A DNA stretch of 64,000 nucleotides, taken from Gigaspora margarita. Lineage: Eukaryota > Glomeromycota > Glomeromycetes > Diversisporales > Gigasporaceae. A program made the translations under genes and the position numbers. The stretch is taken from NCBI GenBank assembly GCA_009809945.1, contig WTPW01002482.1, positions 1 to 64,000 of the forward strand. Reading direction: 5' to 3'. The notes beneath the pieces were generated by a model. It was not told the DNA's origin, did no database searches, and was given only the letters and a program-made list of their open reading frames with translations. This document shows positions 10,937 to 20,853 of the stretch, one piece after another. Position 1 is the stretch's first letter. Each line of letters starts with the position of its first letter.

Positions 10937-11905
10937 GAAAATAAAATTATATGATTTTGTGATTTTGTGATTTTGCAATATTTGATTTTGTGATTTTGCA
11001 ATTTTGTAATTTTGGATTTTGTAATTTTGTGATTTTGGATTTTGTAATTTTGTCATTTTGTAGTTTTGCAATTTTGTGATTTTGCATTTTTTGATTTTGT
11101 GATTTTGCAATTTTGTGATTTTGTGATTTTGCAATTTTGTGATTTTGTAATTTTGTAATTTGTGATTTTGTAATTTTGTGATTTTATGATTTTGCAATTT
11201 TTGATTTTGTGATTTTCAATTTTGTGATTATGAGATTTTGTAATTTTGTAATTTTATGATATTTGATTTTATAATTTTGCAATTTTGTAATTTTGTAATT
11301 TTTTGTAATTTTGTGATTTTGTAATTATGTAATATTGCAATTTTATAATTTTGTGATTTTGTAATTTTGTAATTTTGTAATTTTGTGATTTTATGATTTT
11401 GCAATTTTGTGATTTTGTAATTTTATTTTTTTGATTTTGTGATTATGTTATTTTGTGATTTTGTGATTTTATGATTTTGTGATTTTGTAATTTTGTAGTT
11501 TTGTGATTTTGTAATTTTGTGATTTTGTAATTTATGATTTTGTAATTTTAAAACTTTGATTTTGTAATTTGTAATTTTGTAGTTTTGTAGTTTTGTAATT
11601 TTATAATTTTATAATTTTGTGATTTTGTAATTTTGTGATTTTATAAATTTGTAATTTAGTAATTTTGTGATTTTGTGATTTTGTAATTTTGCAGTTTTGT
11701 AATTTTATAATAATATAATTTGGTAATTTTGTAATTTTATAATTTTTTGATTTTGCAGTAATTTTGTAATTTTGTGATTTTGAATTTTGTAATTTTGTAA
11801 TTTTTGTAATTCTAAATTTTGTATTTTGTAATTTTGTGATTTTGTAATTTTATGATTTTGTGATTTTGTGATTTTGAAATTTTTTAATTTTGTAATTTTG
11901 TAATT
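10937..11905. repeat. Minisatellite, (TTTTGTRA)n-like, about 970 bp
   Basis: Nearly the whole stretch is a degenerate array of 8-bp units of the type ttttgtga, ttttgtaa and ttttgcaa. On the minus strand it gives open frames of the 'KITKLQNHKITKLQN' kind (such as 10883-11197), which are by-products of the repeat. Confidence 0.9.
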
Positions 11906-12299
11906 TTAGTACTAATATATTATGTAGCTATTTTAATATTTGATTAACTAACTCTACTATATTTTAATAAAATTTAATCATCTTGTCTATAAAAAAAATG
12001 ATATAGTTATATAAGTATATTTTTTTATAGATTATTAATCTTATCAAAAAAGTAATTCAAAAAATTATAAAAAGTATAACTATACAAATATATAATAACA
12101 AGATTTATAAAACTTCTTCTACTAGCATTCTTTTAAATATAATCTACTTAGTTAGCTGTTTTCAAATATAACCTTTTTATTCAATACCTACTTTTAAATA
12201 TAATATAACTTTTTTTAAAAAAGAACCTATATTATCAATTTTTCAATTATAATCTTATACTAGGCCATATTATATTGTGAGGATTTTCTGTAACTTGAT
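11906..12299. other. AT-rich intergenic sequence
   Basis: I see no gene, no clear repeat pair and no RNA in this stretch. Confidence 0.4.
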
Positions 12300-13125
12300 C
12301 TGCTGATCTCTTGTACCAATGATTATGCTAACACTTCAGAAGTTAAGTCTTAAAGAAACAGTTGAAAAACGAACAAAAAACATGCAACTTGGCAGCTATT
12401 ATTTAGGAATATAGTTAACTGAGTATCTGCTAATAGCTTTATAGTTTGTCACTTACCACAAAACTGGCACTTGTCATTTAGAGATAAAGTTCATAGACTA
12501 CCTGCAACAAGCTTAGAGTTTATTACTCACTACAAGTTGAGAAGTAATTGGCGGCTCTCTGATATACTTCAGACTATATGGGAAAAAATATTGTCCTTAC
12601 TAGGTTTACAAGAGAATGTTTTTTGGTGTTATCAGTTTGTAAAGAATTTTCAAAAAGTGGGCATTTTGGCATACCCTTCCAAAATATCTGCAGTATTTAC
12701 TGCTTCCAAAAAGAAAAGACATCTACTATATTGGATACAATTGTTATGAGTAGCTTGGAAACAAGTAATATGAAAAAACATGCGAGATTTTTGAGAAAAC
12801 ACTGGATAAAGATTCTAAAAGCTTTATATATACAAGTAGTTTGGACCATAAGACTGCTTTTTGTTTAACATACTGGAACATGGGCCCATTTGGCGAGGCA
12901 GGTTATTGTTGTTAACAATTTTTATTTTTGAGTCTGTGCATTACTGTGAAATAACTTGCAGCTAACTCTGGGCCTTGAGTGCTCATTGAAGGTAATGGAA
13001 GGTCTATTGTAAAGCCCAAGTCTGTTTGTTCTGAATAAGTAAAATAGTTATTATTCTCTTATGCATGTAATAATATTAAACTTTAATAAAAAGGACAAAG
13101 AGCGAGGTCTTAGTTATAAAAAAAA
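12300..13125 (+). mobile_element. Probable 5'-truncated non-LTR retrotransposon 3' part
   Basis: The base composition is less AT-biased than the flanks. Open segments (12471-12749 and an overlapping frame) encode Leu- and Trp-rich sequence such as LRSNWRLSDILQTIWEKILS, like the C-terminal region of LINE ORF2 proteins. The 3' end reads 'aataaaaaggacaaagagcg aggtctta', followed by an A-rich tail, matching the style of the LINE tails at 51170-51214 and 8878-8950. No RT or RNase H motif is present. It could instead be a SINE. Confidence 0.45.
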
Positions 13126-14088
13126 ATATAAAAAAAAAACAAGGCCATATTATACTCTTTAACTATGAACAGCCCTTAAATATTTTTTAATAAATATTTA
13201 AAAATAAATATATAATATAATTATTAAAAAACTATTAAAAAAGATTTAAAAATATTTCAAAATTAAATAGTATTTTATAATAAAAAATAATAATATTTAT
13301 CCAGCAAACTCTTATGGTCATAAAAAAATTTCTTCTTGTTATTTTTTTATGTATTATGATATAATCATATTTATTCAAATTAAAACTTAGCTAGCCAATC
13401 ATGACTTGAGAATTATGATCATAATTGGCAGATAATATAAATATTGAGTTATGCATTAATAAATATCATAAAATTTGTCCAATCATGTAAATGATTGGCT
13501 GAAATGTGCTGCTATGTGGCACTATTAGCCAATTATTTGGCCAATTGGACAAATTTTGTGATATTAATTGATATATGATCAATATTATATACTTATTATA
13601 AATAATTATTACTTGTAATTTACAATATATAATGACCAAATAATTTATTTTTAATAAATATAAATTAATTTATAATCTGTCTAAGAACTAGTGAAATAAC
13701 ATAGTAAATTGTAAAAAAATTACTTTTGTTTTTTCTCTTTTTTGAAATCTAGAGTTTTCTAAAAAACAAAATATTTTTTATTTAGTAAACATTTTTTTAT
13801 ATTAAGTAAAGTTGTAGAAAAGAAAATTCTAATCATAATAACAGTTAAATTATTAAAATCAGCCTGAGGATTACAAAATATGCTGCAATTTTTAGTACAA
13901 AATACTCTCTTGATTAGTACCAGGTATATTTTAGAGCTTCAATCCTACTTTTAAAAAGCAATCCAGATTAAATTTGAATTCTCTTTTATGAATCTGAATA
14001 AATCTTGTTATAATCTATATTAGTAAATTCGGATTCAATTCATAAAAATTTATAAAAAATCACGATTTTCAAAAATTCTTCTATGTAT
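13126..14088. other. AT-rich intergenic sequence
   Basis: It contains a hairpin-forming repeat at 13464-13565. A segment at 13318-13400 (ttcttgttatttttttatgt ...) resembles 57700-57770 and marks an unidentified dispersed repeat. No gene seen. Confidence 0.4.
13464..13565. repeat. Short inverted repeat / hairpin
   Basis: Arms aatatcataaaatttgtccaat-like and attggacaaattttgtgatatt-like (22 bp, few mismatches) enclose a further 'catgtaaatgattgg' stretch. It is probably a tiny MITE. Confidence 0.5.
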
Positions 14089-14796
14089 TGTTAACCTATA
14101 GAAATGGCTATAAAACACAAAATCGCTCATAACTCTTGATCCATTGATCGGAATTGAATAAAACGACCACCATTCAAATCAGCTCATCAAGACGGTTCTA
14201 ACGAGCTAAAGATCATCTCTGTAAGACCATTGGATGACAAGATCGGAACCAATGAATAATCAAATATAGGATCTACAATTTGATTGGCTAGGAGATCTAC
14301 TGCGCGCCAAAGTGCATATATGGCATTTATAAAACATGTCATATTTATAGCATATATACACTATATTTTATTTATAACACATATGTCATTTATTTCATAT
14401 ATTACATTTATACTATTTATACTATATATTTTATTAGTAGTAGATATAGCATTTATTGCACATGTAATAGATATAGACCGTTACATTTGTGAAAAACAAA
14501 AATGTATAAAAGCAGCCGATGTGGACCCCAAGTTCAACATCGAGTCTTCATACTCTTTCACTAATAAATACACTTATTTATTATTTAAATTAAACAATTA
14601 CTAGTATCCTCATATACTTTTAATTGTTGCCTCTTTCGTAATTGCAAATTGCCAAAAATCTTCTTTGTTAAGTTTTGTTAAAAAATGCCTTCCGACTTAG
14701 ATATATCACAGTAACAAGTGAGGTTACACAAAGTGTTCACTGTCTAAGATCGCTCTAGTTACCTACTATCTTAAAAGAAGTAGATATAGGATAACA
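14089..14796 (+). mobile_element. Solo LTR, about 708 bp
   Basis: It starts tgttaacctatag and ends ggataaca, the TG...CA form of an LTR. It is flanked by gtat on both sides (14085-14088, 14797-14800). A TATA box (tataaaag, 14505-14512) is followed by an aataaa signal near 14562. An inverted, diverged copy lies at 62605-63305. No internal region is attached, so recombination between LTRs probably removed it. The open frame at 14284-14604 lies inside the LTR and is not considered a gene. Confidence 0.7.
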
Positions 14797-14875
14797 GTAT
14801 GCACACTTACTATTAACTACCGGTACAAATGCTTTATGCAGAGATTTTGACAAGACAACTATCAAGTATTATTTT

Positions 14876-14998
14876 GGGCTAACAATAAATTATGGCTTAA
14901 ATTATATAAATTCTATGAGTTAAAAATTATTTATTTCAGGCTAACAATGAGTTACACCTCAAATTATACAAATTCTACAAGTTAAAAATCATTAAACT
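14876..14998. repeat. Two-copy direct repeat, about 61-bp unit
   Basis: The units start 'gggctaacaataaattatgg' and 'aggctaacaatgagttacac' and share 'aaattata(t/c)aaattcta(t/c)'. The second copy may be part of a decayed coding sequence, but I cannot name it. Confidence 0.5.
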
Positions 14999-15321
14999 AA
15001 TAAAAGTATACCATTTAACTATGGATTTTGCAAATTATGCTGATTCTGCAAATTTATTTACTTTTGTCAAACTTCAACATTTTACGCTAACTGGGTATTC
15101 AAAAAGTATGAAAAAAACCCATATTTATACTAAGTTCAAAAAATTAAAAATCAGTTTTTTTTCTTATTTCGCAAAATAACTGATTTCAAAAAGATTAAAT
15201 TTTTTTTGAATTTCACAAAATGATACTATTATTTAAAAAAATTATAAGAATAGCATGTCAAATTTTACTTCTTAACTTGCCTTGAGTAATAGTAGGATCT
15301 ACTAATCATTACTTTACAGTA

Positions 15322-15675
15322 ATGCTCCTATGGACCGGACTCGAACTAGACTTTAGTCAAGTCTGAGTCTGGTCTGATTTTTGGACCAGACTCAAACTTT
15401 TATATTCAGGCTTTTTAATCAAGTCTGAGTCTGGTCCGGGTCTGGTCCAAAAGTCTGAGGCTGGTCCGAAGTCTAAAAATATTTATATGTATTTTTTGGC
15501 CCTGAACAAGTTTACTTAGTGCATTTTGTTAGAATTAATTAGTAAAATTTTATGAATCGTAAGATTTTATAGAATTTTATTAGTAAAATTTTATAAAATC
15601 TTAAAACTCACAAATTTTTATTAATTAATTCTAACAAAACGCACTAAGTAAACTTGTTTAGCACCTAAAAATATA
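15322..15675. mobile_element. Fragment of a TIR element with GC-rich arm and inner palindrome (family C, copy 1)
   Basis: The terminus 'tgctcctatggaccggactc' is followed by repeated 'aagtctgagtctggtc' motifs (to about 15480). A palindrome of about 180 bp follows, whose arms contain tgaacaagtttacttagtgc and 'ttgttagaattaatta'. A mirror fragment lies at 36140-36421 with the same terminus inverted. The opposite end of this copy is not seen. Confidence 0.6.
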
Positions 15676-15683
15676 TTAAATCA

Positions 15684-15804
15684 GCAGTGTTGTTTTTATT
15701 TACTTGAAATTTGGAGAAAAGATGCATAATTATAGATTTTTGATCAAAAAAGTCAAATTTAAGCATCATTTCTCCAAATTTCAAGTAAAATAAAAACAAC
15801 CCTG
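15684..15804. mobile_element. 121-bp foldback MITE
   Basis: The ends cagtgttgtttttatttact and tttcaagtaaaataaaaaca plus accctg are inverted repeats with arms of about 36 bp. The hAT-like terminus CAGTGTTG / CAACCCTG suggests hAT mobilisation. It lies within the family C fragment region; the half-palindrome at 15826-15926 resumes after it. Confidence 0.6.
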
Positions 15805-15825
15805 CCAATTTAATGTATTTTTAGG

Positions 15826-15926
15826 TGTTGAACAAGTTTATTTAGTGCGTTTTGTTATAATTAATTAGTAAAATTTTATGAATCATAAGATTTTATAGAA
15901 TTTTATTAGTAAAATTCTATAAAATC
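15826..15926. repeat. Half copy of the family C palindrome
   Basis: It repeats 'gttgaacaagtttatttagt' and 'ttagtaaaattttatgaatc' found at 15500-15560, in the same orientation. Confidence 0.6.
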
Positions 15927-15944
15927 CTTCTTATCTGATGCTGT

Positions 15945-16212
15945 TTACGATATTCTTTATGTGATCACGAGAATGTTTTAGAATTAGGAGAAGGTAAATT
16001 ATTTGATTCAGAAGTTGCCTCTTCTGTTTCTCCAAATTCTTTATGAAGTTTTTGAATTAATTGTTGCTTTTCTGACTCATCCTCTAAATAATCCAAGTTC
16101 TTATACTAGGGATCCAATAATGCAGCCATTAAACTAAGTTTGTTTGGAATATTCCAATAATAAATCAATGCATCGTAAATATTTTTTTTTATCTTTTCCA
16201 AAATACCTACAA
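15945..16212 (-). pseudogene. hAT transposase fragment (C-terminal region)
   Basis: The minus strand reads ILEKIKKNIYDALIYYWNIP, then LSLMAALLDP, a TAG, then YKNLDYLEDESEKQQLIQKL and HKEFGETEE. The 'LLDPR-K-L' motif followed by an acidic helix lies just before the dimerisation (hATC) domain in hAT transposases. The stop replaces the conserved arginine. No intact frame extends either way. The minus-strand frame at 16283-16474 does not continue it. Confidence 0.65.
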
Positions 16213-16433
16213 AATAAAATTATATAACTGTATATCATTATCATGTGAAATATTTAATAAAAAAATAACCCTGATTACTATATCAAGAACACGAGATGAT
16301 TACAGTCTCAAATATTACCAAATTTGAGTAATACAGATTGCACCATTTATAGTAATCAAAAAATATCCACAAATTTCTAGCATGAATATAAAAATCTGTA
16401 AATCCAATGCTGTATTTCTGCCTTTTATACATA

Positions 16434-17089
16434 TCCCTTAGTTTGTAATAGTTTGCAAGCAAATTTGTCTGCATAATTACTATAAATATACCTCTGATCT
16501 ATTTTTTTAATCAATTAAGATATTTAAATAAAATTTGGTATTATAATATTTAAAGACAAGGATTATATTTTTGAATTATTTAAATTTATATTATAAGACA
16601 AAAAGTTTATGTTGCTTATAAGCTAAAAATATTAAATTTTAAAAAAATTTTTTAATCAAACAAATATTTTACAATATCTTGGTGAATTCTTTAAATATTG
16701 GTTTTAAAAATATAGTTTCTAATACAATATTGTAGTTTATATAAAGGATACAACTTTCATTATTTGACTTTATATGATTTACTTGTAAAAATTAAGACTT
16801 GTATTAGAAGTAAAAATTTTTTTTAAAGACAAGAACATATAAAATTTGAGAAAACCTAAAGAAAAAATTCTATAGTAAAAGTTCCAAAACAAAAACTTTA
16901 ATCTTTTATTACACCAAAGTTTTTTAATAAGTTTAAAAAAATTTTATAATAAAGTTGATAAAACAGAACTAATATTATAATTTTTACTTAGAAAGTATAT
17001 TGCTAAAATTAATATTCAAGGTTTTATTTAAAAAATTTAAAATTTTAAAATTTTCACAGGCAAATATGCCTGCAAAACAAATTAAGGGA
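16434..17089. mobile_element. 656-bp TIR element (copy 1), TA-flanked
   Basis: It runs from tcccttagtttgtaatag to aacaaattaaggga, with 'gcaaatttgtctgcat' and 'aggcaaatatgcctgc' just inside. It is flanked by TA (16432-16433, 17090-17091), suggesting mariner-type insertion. A diverged inverted copy lies at 27839-28493. No coding capacity. Confidence 0.75.
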
Positions 17090-17091
17090 TA

Positions 17092-17620
17092 CCATTCTAA
17101 AAGACATAAAATTTTTGATTTTTAAGTTAGCTTGGCTATTCTTCAATTGGTAAATTAGTAAATAATGTATGTTAATTAAGAATTGCCAAAGTTTTTAATT
17201 AATTCTCTGTACATTTGATCACTTTCAACTCGTCAGTTCAAAATCTAGGAGTTGGGAAAGAAAGTTTGCAGGTTTGTTCACTGATTTTCAAGATGTTACC
17301 TTTTCATCTGCATTAAACAACTTTTTAGAAGGAACATTAGTAAAATTTTGTATCCAAATTTAGTTTTAATAATTTCTAAAATTTTTTATATCACTATATT
17401 AATTGCATCTATAGGTAAGACTTTTTGTGATTTGTATCAGGTGGCCAGTTTGGGTAATTTAACTTGGTAATTTTGCTATATAAACTGTTTTATGAAGGTA
17501 TAATTAAATTCATTTCATCCTGTCTTATTGGGTAATGAAATGTATTGACAGCATGGGTATATACACAATTTTCTTTATTTAATAGCAATAAAAAGGCAGC
17601 TGATTATATGAATAGAACAG
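17092..17620. other. AT-rich intergenic sequence
   Basis: No recognisable feature. Confidence 0.4.
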
Positions 17621-17621
17621 C

Positions 17622-17834
17622 ATGCTTATCTTCACACAGGATTATTTACATGGAATCCAAAGCTTGACCACCAATTTTAGCAATGGGGTAAGTAAAATCA
17701 GAACTATTTGTAGGAATTGCTGTAATAAGAAATTACGAGAAGAAAAAGAGGCCAATCAAGAAAGTTGTAAAGAGTGTAGCAAAAAATTCCCTTATAATTA
17801 TTGCTTCTTTTTTTGTTCAACTTGCTTAAATTAA
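17622..17834 (+). pseudogene. Cysteine-rich open frame, possible zinc-binding gene fragment
   Basis: The 70-codon frame contains ICRNCCNKKLREEKEANQES, then CKECSKKFPYNYCFFFCSTC: four paired cysteine clusters that could bind zinc. After the stop the frame continues as an acidic tail (QEEEQKSDNQESEADNKQE) for about 20 codons, so the TAA may be a premature stop in a longer protein. I do not recognise a named family. No upstream exon was found. Confidence 0.4.
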
Positions 17835-17899
17835 CAAGAAGAAGAGCAAAAAAGTGACAATCAAGAATCAGAAGCAGATAACAAGCAAGAAATTTGTTA

Positions 17900-19110
17900 A
17901 AATAGAATTTTATATAAGGATTTATTAAAATACATAAAATTTAATTTTATCTGTTTTAATAATCTGATAATTACTAAATTTAAGTTTTTAATTTGTTTAT
18001 TAAGTTTAGAATTTCACTACAACATAAGTTGATTTGGAAACTGCAAAAATTCAATTTCAACATACAACATTTGGACTTTATATTTATTAATTTACTTATT
18101 ATATTTTAATAATTTAGTATTTAGAAGACATCTAAATTTACCAAAAGCAACAAAAGATTGCAGATTTTAGACTATTAAAGCAAATGTTAAATGGATTTTA
18201 GCATATATTAATAAAAGCAAACATGGTAAGAAATCTTTACATCTAGCATTGGAGTAATTCTTTGTGTCTATATAATACAGTAATAAAGGATTGCATTTTG
18301 AATTACTCATAGAACCAGAATGCATGGAATAGAGAATGTGTACCAAATATTTATAATTGTAACAGGTCCAAATCCATGCAAAAGCGATCAATCAAGGGTA
18401 ATGGTGTAGGTGCACCAGTATGTGGGGAATGATAATTGATCATAACCTGCAAAATAACAAATGATACAATTAGTGTGTAATAGGGTAAATAGTACAAAAA
18501 GAGGAAATAGTACTTATTGAATTCTTGTAATATAATTACAATCATCAATTGTACTGCAATAAGTAAATAATTTAGTAATAAAATACAGTATTGTAATCAA
18601 GCAAATTAATTAGTAATTTGCATAATAAATATAATCATATTTATATAGTTAATAAAAGCATATGTAAAGTATAAAACAAAGATATAATTAAAATATACTT
18701 ATGCTCTTGTATAGAAAAAGCTTAATCAAAAGAAATTCCCAAAGACTGGTTATAATTATTATAAAATTGTGTAATTTTAATTGTTTAATAAATCTGTACA
18801 ATAATATAATTGTACAATGATGTGATTGTACAATAGTGTGATTGTACAATGGTATAAATAGTGTGATTGTACAATAGTGAATTGTACAATAGTATAATTA
18901 TATAATCATGAATATATAATAACTGTGTAATAGTAATAAATCTATAAAAAATAAATTTAATGGTTAAAATTATAAAAAATATTATTTAATAAAATTTAAT
19001 AAAAATAGTTTGTAACTTATTTTTATTTAATTATATATAATTTAAAATCTTATTAAATTATTTATTAAATAATAAATTTTTTTATTTTATTTAGTATTAA
19101 AAGTTTTAAT
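17900..19110. other. AT-rich stretch with possible coding scraps
   Basis: Around 18345-18400 the plus strand reads VTGPNPCKSDQSRV, which looks protein-like but has stops on both sides. The overlapping minus-strand frames at 18167-18548 are not convincing. A tandem repeat lies at 18786-18905. The rest is low complexity. Confidence 0.35.
18786..18905. repeat. Tandem repeat of 'gtgtgattgtacaata'
   Basis: About six imperfect copies of a 16-20 bp unit containing the palindrome ttgtacaa. Confidence 0.7.
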
Positions 19111-19120
19111 AATAGAAATT

Positions 19121-19366
19121 ATGGATATAACAGAGGAGAATATTGATAAACAATTAATGGAAGAAGATGAAGAGGAAAGTAGTGATAATCAATTAATAGA
19201 AGATAATGAAGAGGAAAATATTGATAATCAATTAATGGAAGAAGATAAAGAGAAAAATATTGATAATCAATTAATGGAAGAAGATGAAGAAATAAAAATA
19301 AATTGTTTATTTAAAAATTTAGTAGAAATATATAAAGATACAGATCTTCAATTAATTAAATGTTAA
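19121..19366 (+). CDS. N-terminal acidic repeat segment of the 19121-22434 gene
   Basis: Begins MDITEENIDKQLMEEDEEES. A 36-bp tandem repeat encodes NIDNQLMEED-like units four times, followed by INCLFKNLVEIYKDTDLQLI. The stop at 19364 is followed by an A-tract; the next open frame is shifted by one base, so the two were probably one protein. The acidic repeat resembles low-complexity N-termini, and no catalytic role is implied. The start is the first ATG after a stop-rich AT region. Confidence 0.5.
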   Translation: MDITEENIDKQLMEEDEEESSDNQLIEDNEEENIDNQLMEEDKEKNIDNQLMEEDEEIKINCLFKNLVEIYKDTDLQLIKC

Positions 19367-19385
19367 ACAAAAAAAAAAACAAAAA

Positions 19386-19826
19386 ATGCATGGTGCAACA
19401 GGATCTAAAGTTATTCAAAAATTAAATTTTTTAGTTCAATATTATTCTAAATTAGAAAACATTCTAGAATCTTTAGATAAATATGTTATATGTGAAAAGC
19501 ATTATAATCAAGTTATTAGAAATGATAATTTTATTAAAAGATTACAAAATAATTTACAATTTTCAACTTCTATAAATAAAGAGTATAATGGTTTTAAAGA
19601 ACAATTAGAAAAAATTACAAATCAACTAAAAGAATGTAAACAACAAAAATTATTTGATATAAATTTAATTAAAGAATTAGAAATTAACAATAATAATTTA
19701 AAAACTGAAAATAATCAATTAAAGGTTAAAAATAATCAATTAATAAATGAAAATAATCAATTAAAAGAAATAATTAATCTTAATTTTAATGATCAACAAA
19801 TTCATATAAAACTATCAAAAAAATAG
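19386..19826 (+). CDS. Coiled-coil segment of the 19121-22434 gene
   Basis: 146 codons. The C-terminal half (EINNNNLKTENNQLKVKNNQ onward) has Leu every seven residues in an Asn/Gln/Glu/Lys-rich context, typical of a coiled coil. The N-terminal half contains KLENILESLDKYVICEKHYN. A frame shift in the A-tract at 19815-19840 leads into the LLDWLSKCNP segment. As it stands it could be read as an isolated ORF, but the fit to the flanking frames favours one broken gene. Confidence 0.5.
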   Translation: MHGATGSKVIQKLNFLVQYYSKLENILESLDKYVICEKHYNQVIRNDNFIKRLQNNLQFSTSINKEYNGFKEQLEKITNQLKECKQQKLFDINLIKELEINNNNLKTENNQLKVKNNQLINENNQLKEIINLNFNDQQIHIKLSKK

Positions 19827-20180
19827 CTAAAAAAGAAAAAAAAAATTTTATGATAATATAATAAATTTAATAGATTATTAAAAAAGATTTAGTTTAGAAA
19901 ATTTATTATCATATACACTTTTAGATTGGCTTTCTAAATGTAATCCAGTTATTGTTAAATTTATAAAAACTATTACATGTAATGAAAATGAAAATCAACT
20001 TATTGGTGAAAAATTATTTAAATGTGCAATTGCAATTGATGCTATTTATAGAACAAGAAATTTAAAATATGTTTCAGCAATTAATTTAGTAGCTTTAGCA
20101 ATTAAATATATATTTGCAAGATCTAAATCTATTATTGATATTGATAATCACATTATTAGTTCTGGAAGTTATTCAAAATT

Positions 20181-20479
20181 GCACTTATGGATTCTGTGCC
20201 AGGTTATGTCAATCATGTGGCTGAACTGCAAATCAGATTTCAAGATCAGGTGTAATATAACACAATTATAAAATTTCCAAACAACTGTTCACTTTGTCAA
20301 AAATCACTTATTTATCAAAAGTTTGCATAAAAAACCACCTTTAGTGCATTAATAAAAAGTTCTTCTTGAACGATTTTACTATACAACTTTCTAACCTCTA
20401 ACCCTAACCCTAACCTTAACATTAATAAACTTCAAAAAAATTTGCCTGCGCCACAACCTGGCACAGAATCCATACGTGC
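20181..20479. mobile_element. 299-bp MULE-type MITE inserted in the transposase-like gene
   Basis: The ends gcacttatggattctgtgcc and ggcacagaatccatacgtgc are inverted repeats. The flanks are a perfect 9-bp duplication, ttcaaaatt (20172-20180 and 20480-20488). Removing one duplication and the element would leave a continuous codon series across the site. The inside contains 'gcattaataaaaagttc', 'cgattttacta' and 'ctaaccctaaccctaacc', shared with other MITEs here. Confidence 0.9.
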
Positions 20480-20853
20480 TTCAAAATTTATTAAATGGTT
20501 AAAAAATTTAGCTAGTAAACAAGTAGTATTTTCTGAAGGTCTTGTATTTTTAGCTTTTGATAATGAATAAAAAGGACAAAAAAATTATTTAGATCATGGA
20601 TAAAATATAGTTATATTTCATACTGTTACAAGCTTTGCTGCTTTTCAATATGATTATAATAATAATATACAATTTAATCAAGATCCTTGATTATATTCGG
20701 AACTTACACAAGAACAATACAAAAGTTTATTTTATTTAAATTTAGAAATAAAAAATGAAATTGATCAAGAGCTTCATAAATATTTACAAATTATTATAGA
20801 TGAACTTATTGAAGAAAAGAATCAAACAAATAGTTTAATAAATAAATAAATTA

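Noticed and set aside
10883-11197. Protein rich in KITKLQNHK repeats
   Set aside because: By-product of the (TTTTGTRA)n minisatellite read on the minus strand.
14284-14604. Hydrophobic open frame, possible membrane protein
   Set aside because: Lies wholly in the solo LTR; the equivalent frame in the other LTR (62730-63113) differs, so it is not conserved as protein.
18786-18905. CRISPR-like array
   Set aside because: Short, overlapping repeats without unique spacers, in a eukaryotic context.
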